Of a stretch of DNA of 17,412 nucleotides, positions 14,978 through 17,412 are shown piece by piece. Under the pieces are notes generated by a model that saw only the letters and a program-made list of their open reading frames with translations, was not told the origin of the DNA and made no database searches. Origin of the DNA: Bacillota bacterium (GTDB lineage: Bacteria > Bacillota > UBA4882 > UBA8346). The stretch is taken from positions 1-17,412 of the forward strand of contig DNPQ01000346.1 of NCBI GenBank assembly GCA_003501335.1, written 5' to 3'. The number at the start of each line of letters is the position of its first letter. The first letter of the stretch is position 1. A program made the translations under genes and the position numbers.

Positions 14978-14998
14978 CTTTAATCGTTCTGATTAAAG
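14978..14998. repeat. 8-bp hairpin
   Basis: CTTTAATC (14978-14985) and GATTAAAG (14991-14998) are perfect arms around five bases. It lies between the repeat-protein stop and the 18-codon ORF. No T-run follows on either strand, so it is not a clear terminator. Confidence 0.55.
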
Positions 14999-15011
14999 AG
15001 TACCCGTTGTT

Positions 15012-15335
15012 TTACTCGACAAAGTGTCCGGATGTTACCGCATATACGCAATCGTTCGGTAAGCATACGAACTGTTGTGCACACATACTCAACCCTTCGG
15101 TATGCATACTCAATCGTTGCGTCAGCATACTTAACTGTTGCGTACGCATACTCAACCCTTCGGTATGCATACTCAGTCGTTGCGTAAGCGTACTTAACTG
15201 TTGCGCATGTATACTCAACCCTTCGGTATTCATACTCAATCGTTGCGTAAACATACTTAACTGTTGCGTACGCATACTCAACCCTTCGGTATGCATACTC
15301 AATCGTTGCATAAACATACTCAACCGTTCATCCAA
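15012..15335 (-). CDS. Heptad-repeat protein of unknown function
   Basis: I do not recognise this 107-residue protein. After MDER it consists of about twelve seven-residue repeats of the form LSMxTxx (LSMHTEG, LSMRTQQ, LSMFTQR in rotation), then a non-repeat tail FVCLPNDCVYAVTSGHFVE. There is no signal peptide or membrane segment. Leucine at every seventh position suggests a helical repeat, but the second core position is variable (H, R, F, L), so it is not a classical coiled coil. Start is TTG 15335 with GAAGGGGGTG (15341-15350) five bases upstream, close to the ideal ribosome binding sequence; this favours the minus strand over the cysteine-rich plus-strand frame. The last repeat lacks one base relative to the others, and the tail is in the shifted frame. 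The array could instead be a non-coding tandem repeat that happens to be open. Confidence 0.45.
   Translation of the reverse strand: MDERLSMFMQRLSMHTEGLSMRTQQLSMFTQRLSMNTEGLSIHAQQLSTLTQRLSMHTEGLSMRTQQLSMLTQRLSMHTEGLSMCAQQFVCLPNDCVYAVTSGHFVE
15084..15328. repeat. 21-bp tandem repeat in a 63-bp three-unit cycle
   Basis: On the plus strand three 21-base unit types alternate strictly: A (CATACTCAACCCTTCGGTATG), B (CATACTCAATCGTTGCGTAA.) and C (CATACTTAACTGTTGCGTACG). Unit starts are 15084 A, 15105 B, 15126 C, 15147 A, 15168 B, 15189 C, 15210 A, 15231 B, 15252 C, 15273 A, 15294 B and a partial C at 15315. Degenerate units extend left to about 15048, including one 20-base unit. There are no unique spacers, so it is not a CRISPR array. 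The order indicates expansion of a 63-bp block. Confidence 0.95.
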
Positions 15336-15340
15336 AATAG

Positions 15341-15386
15341 CACCCCCTTCCCTGTCCCAGATTATTCCTTTTTTATGAGGAAGGGG
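15341..15386 (-). promoter_or_regulatory. Ribosome binding site inside an inverted repeat
   Basis: On the minus strand CCCCTTCC (15379-15386) can pair with GGAAGGGG (15344-15351), which is part of the ribosome binding site of the repeat protein. The 8-bp stem has a 27-base loop. If formed, it would hide that site. Confidence 0.45.
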
Positions 15387-15424
15387 ATGGGGTTAGGTCA
15401 CGATTTTAGCTGCGTTTATCCAGT

Positions 15425-15452
15425 AACAACGGGCCGCAATTGACCCGTTGTT
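15425..15452 (-). terminator. Hairpin after the acetyltransferase gene
   Basis: AACAACGGG (15425-15433) and CCCGTTGTT (15444-15452) form a perfect 9-bp stem about 35 bases after the acetyltransferase stop. On the minus strand only TTGTTACTGG follows, a poor T-run. On the plus strand a distant TTTTT follows at 15466-15470. It is a likely but non-canonical transcript end. Confidence 0.45.
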
Positions 15453-15486
15453 GGATTGATTCTAATTTTTACATGAGAATATCGAT

Positions 15487-16122
15487 TTACCCTAATTTGT
15501 CAATTTGGCCGCTCATGATGGCGGATAAATTGGCTTTAATTTTTGCGTAAGACCAATCCCACCACCGGAACTCTAAAAGTTTTGCTACAGTTTGTTCATC
15601 AAAGCGTTTGCGGATCTCTCTGGCAGGAACACCGCCAACGATCGTATAAGGCGGAACATCCCTGGTTACTACCGCTCTTGTCCCGATAATCGCGCCATCC
15701 CCAATATGCACTCCCGACAAAATGACGGCTTCATAACCAATCCAGACGTCATTGCCAATGACAATATCGCCTTTGTTATCCCACGCCTGGGTTATATCCT
15801 TCCCATCCAGCCCCCATTCTTCAAAAAATAGCGGAAACGGATAGCTGGAAAGCGAGTGCAAGGAATGATTGGCGCTTGTAAAAATGAATTTTGCTCCGCA
15901 GGCAATAGAGCAGAACTTCCCTATAATCAATTTATCTTTGTTAACAGGATAATGATATAGAACGTTGTTTTTCTCAAAGCTGGCCGGATCTGAATTGAAA
16001 TCGTTATACATCGTATAATCGCCTACAATAATATGGGGATTGGTAATAACACTTTTGAGATATACTGTTTCCTTATCATGGCTGCGAGGATATATCTTAT
16101 TCATATTTGGCTCTTCTTTCAT
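15487..16122 (-). CDS. Vat-type xenobiotic O-acetyltransferase
   Basis: Left-handed beta-helix (hexapeptide) acetyltransferase of the CatB/Vat group, 211 residues. These enzymes transfer acetyl from acetyl-CoA to a hydroxyl of streptogramin A (Vat) or chloramphenicol (CatB). It aligns by eye with Vat proteins across its length: YHYPVNKDKLIIGKFCSIA (57-75), SANH (83-86) with catalytic H86, SSYPFPLF (92-99), GDIVIGNDVWIG (118-129), VHIGDGAIIGTRAVVTRDVPPYTIVGGVPAREI (138-170) and FRWWDW (185-190). ATG 16122 is used, with AGGGGG about nine bases upstream; ATG 16104 has no site of its own. It is a single gene preceded by a terminator-containing leader. Many genomic homologues are uncharacterised and need not confer resistance, so the substrate is open. 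Confidence 0.88.
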   Translation of the reverse strand: MKEEPNMNKIYPRSHDKETVYLKSVITNPHIIVGDYTMYNDFNSDPASFEKNNVLYHYPVNKDKLIIGKFCSIACGAKFIFTSANHSLHSLSSYPFPLFFEEWGLDGKDITQAWDNKGDIVIGNDVWIGYEAVILSGVHIGDGAIIGTRAVVTRDVPPYTIVGGVPAREIRKRFDEQTVAKLLEFRWWDWSYAKIKANLSAIMSGQIDKLG

Positions 16123-16142
16123 AATTTAATTCCCCCTGATCT

Positions 16143-16191
16143 AAAATTAAAAAGCAGAGGATAAAGCGCCCATCGGCGCAAGCCCTCTGCT
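16143..16191 (-). terminator. Attenuator-type terminator before the acetyltransferase
   Basis: On the minus strand AGCAGAGG (16184-16191) pairs with CCTCTGCT (16153-16160), with an inner GCGCC/GGCGC stem (16175-16179 with 16166-16170). TTTTTAATTTT follows at once. It ends about 20 bases before the ATG at 16122, so it lies inside the leader of the acetyltransferase, where a terminator makes sense only as a regulatory switch. Confidence 0.85.
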
Positions 16192-16193
16192 CT

Positions 16194-16253
16194 GCTGTAC
16201 CGGTTTTAAAGGAGTACAGCCTATACGATTCCCGGCCAAAAATGCCGGAAATC
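16194..16253 (-). promoter_or_regulatory. Structured leader RNA of the acetyltransferase
   Basis: Two hairpins precede the leader terminator: GCTGTAC/GTACAGC (16194-16200 with 16214-16220) and GATTcCCGGC/GCCGGaAATC (16227-16236 with 16244-16253). The first ends two bases before the terminator stem. I do not recognise a known riboswitch class. A 52-codon frame (ATG 16255 to TAA 16097) runs through the leader and ends inside the acetyltransferase gene, just after its second ATG, but has no ribosome binding site. Confidence 0.5.
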
Positions 16254-16292
16254 ATATAACAAAAGGCGGTAGACAAAACATCGCCTACCGCC
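16253..16292 (-). terminator. Intrinsic terminator of the short upstream transcript
   Basis: On the minus strand GGCGGTAG (16285-16292) pairs with CTACCGCC (16265-16272) around a 12-base loop, followed by TTTTGTTAT. It starts six bases after the TAA at 16299-16301 that ends the open frame of the broken small gene. Confidence 0.85.
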
Positions 16293-16298
16293 CTATCA

Positions 16299-16477
16299 TT
16301 ATTTCATCATTTTACCGGCAAATAGCATACCAAAACAAGCATCAAAAAACTTCTTCTTCAGCTGTTCCCAAGCTATTGGCCGATGAAAAAAGCATTACGC
16401 TTTGATTAGGCTCCGCACAATGTTTCATCGTTATCCAGTTGTTCGGAGCATTCTTTCATGCAAAATCGAATCCACAT
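16299..16477 (-). pseudogene. Small broken gene or short leader ORF
   Basis: From ATG 16477, with GGGAAGGGTG (16486-16495) eight bases upstream, a 23-codon ORF runs to TAA 16406. It has a zinc-ribbon-like start (IRFCMKECSEQLDNDETLCGA). A second frame, open from 16394 to TAA 16299, reads CFFHRPIAWEQLKKKFFDAC and onward to GKMMK, protein-like and ending right before a terminator. Promoter, ribosome binding site, ORF and terminator are in the right order for a gene of about 59 codons. The two halves are in different frames and stops lie between them, so it looks decayed. An inverted repeat CGATGAAA/TTTCATCG (16381-16388 with 16423-16430) spans the junction. It could instead be a regulatory leader or small RNA. 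Confidence 0.35.
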
Positions 16478-16507
16478 TCGAAATACACCCTTCCCTAAAT
16501 CCATTTT

Positions 16508-16536
16508 ATTATATAATAGAACTTAAGGATTTACAA
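16508..16536 (-). promoter_or_regulatory. Near-consensus promoter
   Basis: On the minus strand TTGTAA (16531-16536) and a perfect TATAAT (16508-16513) are separated by exactly 17 bases. This is the best promoter in the window. It begins four bases after the oxidoreductase stop and fires toward the short ORF, its terminator and the acetyltransferase. Confidence 0.7.
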
Positions 16537-16539
16537 GAT

Positions 16540-17412
16540 TTAAAGCCTGGCCGGACATTTAGTGTGGTCAACGAACCAGGAACACTTGCGCGGCTGGCCG
16601 TGGCCACAATTGCGGCATTGGTTGACCGGCTGACCGGCCAGCACTTTATGGGCCCAATTTTCATCAGCTAACATCCCTCTGGCTATGGCGACAAAATCCA
16701 CATAATCATTTTCAACTAAAAATTTAGCGGTATCCGCGGTAAAAATCTCCGCTACGGCTATCACCGGCACATTGACGTTCTTTTTAATCACGCTGCCGTT
16801 ATAGGCGATAACACTGCCTTTAAAATCCCGGGGAACCTGATTGACAGGCCGTTTCATACCGGAAGAAATATGCAGCAGATCCACACCGGCGGCTTCCAAA
16901 GCCTTGGCGACTTCGATAGCGCCAGCCGTATCCGGAATATTACCGCCCATCCGGACACTGACAATAAAATCCTCACCGGCGGCCTGGCGGACTTGGGGCA
17001 AGATTTCCGTAAAGAAACGGACCCGGTTGGCTAAACTTCCGCCATAACTATCGCTTCTTTGGTTGGATGTCGGGTCTAAAAATTTACATAAAGTAAATCC
17101 GTGGGCAAAATGATATTCCACCCCGTCAAATCCGGCTTGCTTATCCCTGACGGCAGCGGCGACACAGTCAGCTTGCATATTATGGATCTGCTCGCTTGAT
17201 AATTCGTTAATGTCGACATCACCATAAGCAAGTTGCATCATTACAGTAGCATGATAGTGATGGCAGTTTTGCGCGATCATTGCCAGCGGCTTCATTTGCT
17301 CATCGCTCCAAACGCCCAGTTTTTTGGCGGCATCCACAGCGGGTGTCGCCTGAACGATCATCAAGCCAGCGCCGCCTTGGGCTCGCTTGGTATAATGCTC
17401 CACATACTGCAT
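16540..17412 (-). CDS. Old Yellow Enzyme family oxidoreductase, partial
   Basis: FMN-dependent NADH:flavin oxidoreductase of the Old Yellow Enzyme group; the C-terminal 290 residues are visible. The gene runs off the window at its 5' end: the Met at the edge is internal, since HYTKRAQGGAGLMIVQAT normally lies about 35-45 residues into the protein. FMN-barrel hallmarks are YHFAHGFTLCKFLDPTSNQRSDSYGGSLANRVRF, SVRMGG, and VAEIFTADTAKFLVENDYVDFVAIARGMLAD (phosphate-binding end). The tail has four cysteines (CRNCGHGQPRKCSWFVDHTKCPARL). Iron-sulfur members such as 2,4-dienoyl-CoA reductase also have four, but with different spacing (there roughly C-x2-C-x3-C-x11-C), so a cluster is uncertain. No second flavin/NAD domain follows. 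It ends with no terminator before the next promoter. Confidence 0.9.
   Translation of the reverse strand: MQYVEHYTKRAQGGAGLMIVQATPAVDAAKKLGVWSDEQMKPLAMIAQNCHHYHATVMMQLAYGDVDINELSSEQIHNMQADCVAAAVRDKQAGFDGVEYHFAHGFTLCKFLDPTSNQRSDSYGGSLANRVRFFTEILPQVRQAAGEDFIVSVRMGGNIPDTAGAIEVAKALEAAGVDLLHISSGMKRPVNQVPRDFKGSVIAYNGSVIKKNVNVPVIAVAEIFTADTAKFLVENDYVDFVAIARGMLADENWAHKVLAGQPVNQCRNCGHGQPRKCSWFVDHTKCPARL

Noticed and set aside
15048..15330. CRISPR array
   Set aside because: Units follow each other without unique spacers, the period is 21 bases, and no cas genes are present.
15007..15378. Plus-strand 123-codon cysteine- and leucine-rich frame across the tandem array
   Set aside because: It has no good ribosome binding site and owes its openness to the 21-base period. 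The minus-strand frame has a near-ideal site and a start at the edge of the array.
16143..16292. Known riboswitch in the acetyltransferase leader
   Set aside because: None of the riboswitch consensus cores I compared from memory (fluoride, ZTP, guanidine, THF, Moco) fits the hairpin sequences.
16402..16671. 89-codon plus-strand ORF overlapping the oxidoreductase tail
   Set aside because: It lies antisense to the conserved oxidoreductase C-terminus and the promoter region, without a family signature.

Overview
The window reads as a piece of a bacterial chromosome, most likely from a saccharolytic anaerobic or facultative Bacillota. The clues are strong GGAGG-type ribosome binding sites with frequent TTG starts (map, the response regulator, the repeat protein), YesM/YesN-type two-component genes, a CUT1 sugar ABC importer without its own ATPase, and AT-rich intergenic regions with intrinsic terminators. 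The solute-binding protein has an export signal but no convincing lipobox. That would fit a diderm-type lineage, but this is only a hint. I cannot name the species.

Layout. Positions 1-100 hold the terminator of an off-window plus-strand gene. Map (methionine aminopeptidase, 278-1027) and a large GH38 alpha-mannosidase (1411-4509) run on the plus strand, separated by about 380 bases without a convincing gene. From 4661 to 14047 everything is on the minus strand and forms one carbohydrate-utilisation locus. In transcription order it contains two CUT1 permeases (14047-12337), a solute-binding protein (12278-10989), an intrinsic terminator plus a 20-bp palindrome, a short GH115-like hydrolase (10858-9326), a YesM-like sensor kinase (9190-7391), a YesN-like response regulator (7377-6112) and a GH28 hydrolase (6010-4661). 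The gene set resembles the Bacillus subtilis yesMNOPQ rhamnogalacturonan locus. I infer uptake and breakdown of pectin- or hemicellulose-derived oligosaccharides under two-component control; the actual sugar cannot be read from the sequence.

Positions 14048-15011 are about 960 bases without a supported gene but full of repeats: a 21-bp palindrome, two related inverted-repeat units, and blocks of GATT motifs spaced mostly nine bases apart. Next comes a tandem array of 21-bp units ordered as a 63-bp three-unit cycle. It is read on the minus strand as a 107-residue heptad-repeat protein with a good ribosome binding site (15335-15012).

The last part (15487-17412, minus strand) holds a Vat-type hexapeptide acetyltransferase and the 3' part of an Old Yellow Enzyme family oxidoreductase. 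Between them lie a near-consensus promoter, a short and apparently broken ORF, and two intrinsic terminators in series. The second terminator is about 20 bases before the acetyltransferase start, so transcription attenuation of that gene is likely. The best candidates for something undescribed are this acetyltransferase leader, the heptad-repeat protein with its hideable ribosome binding site, and the short GH115-like enzyme. None can be called a new system from sequence reading alone.
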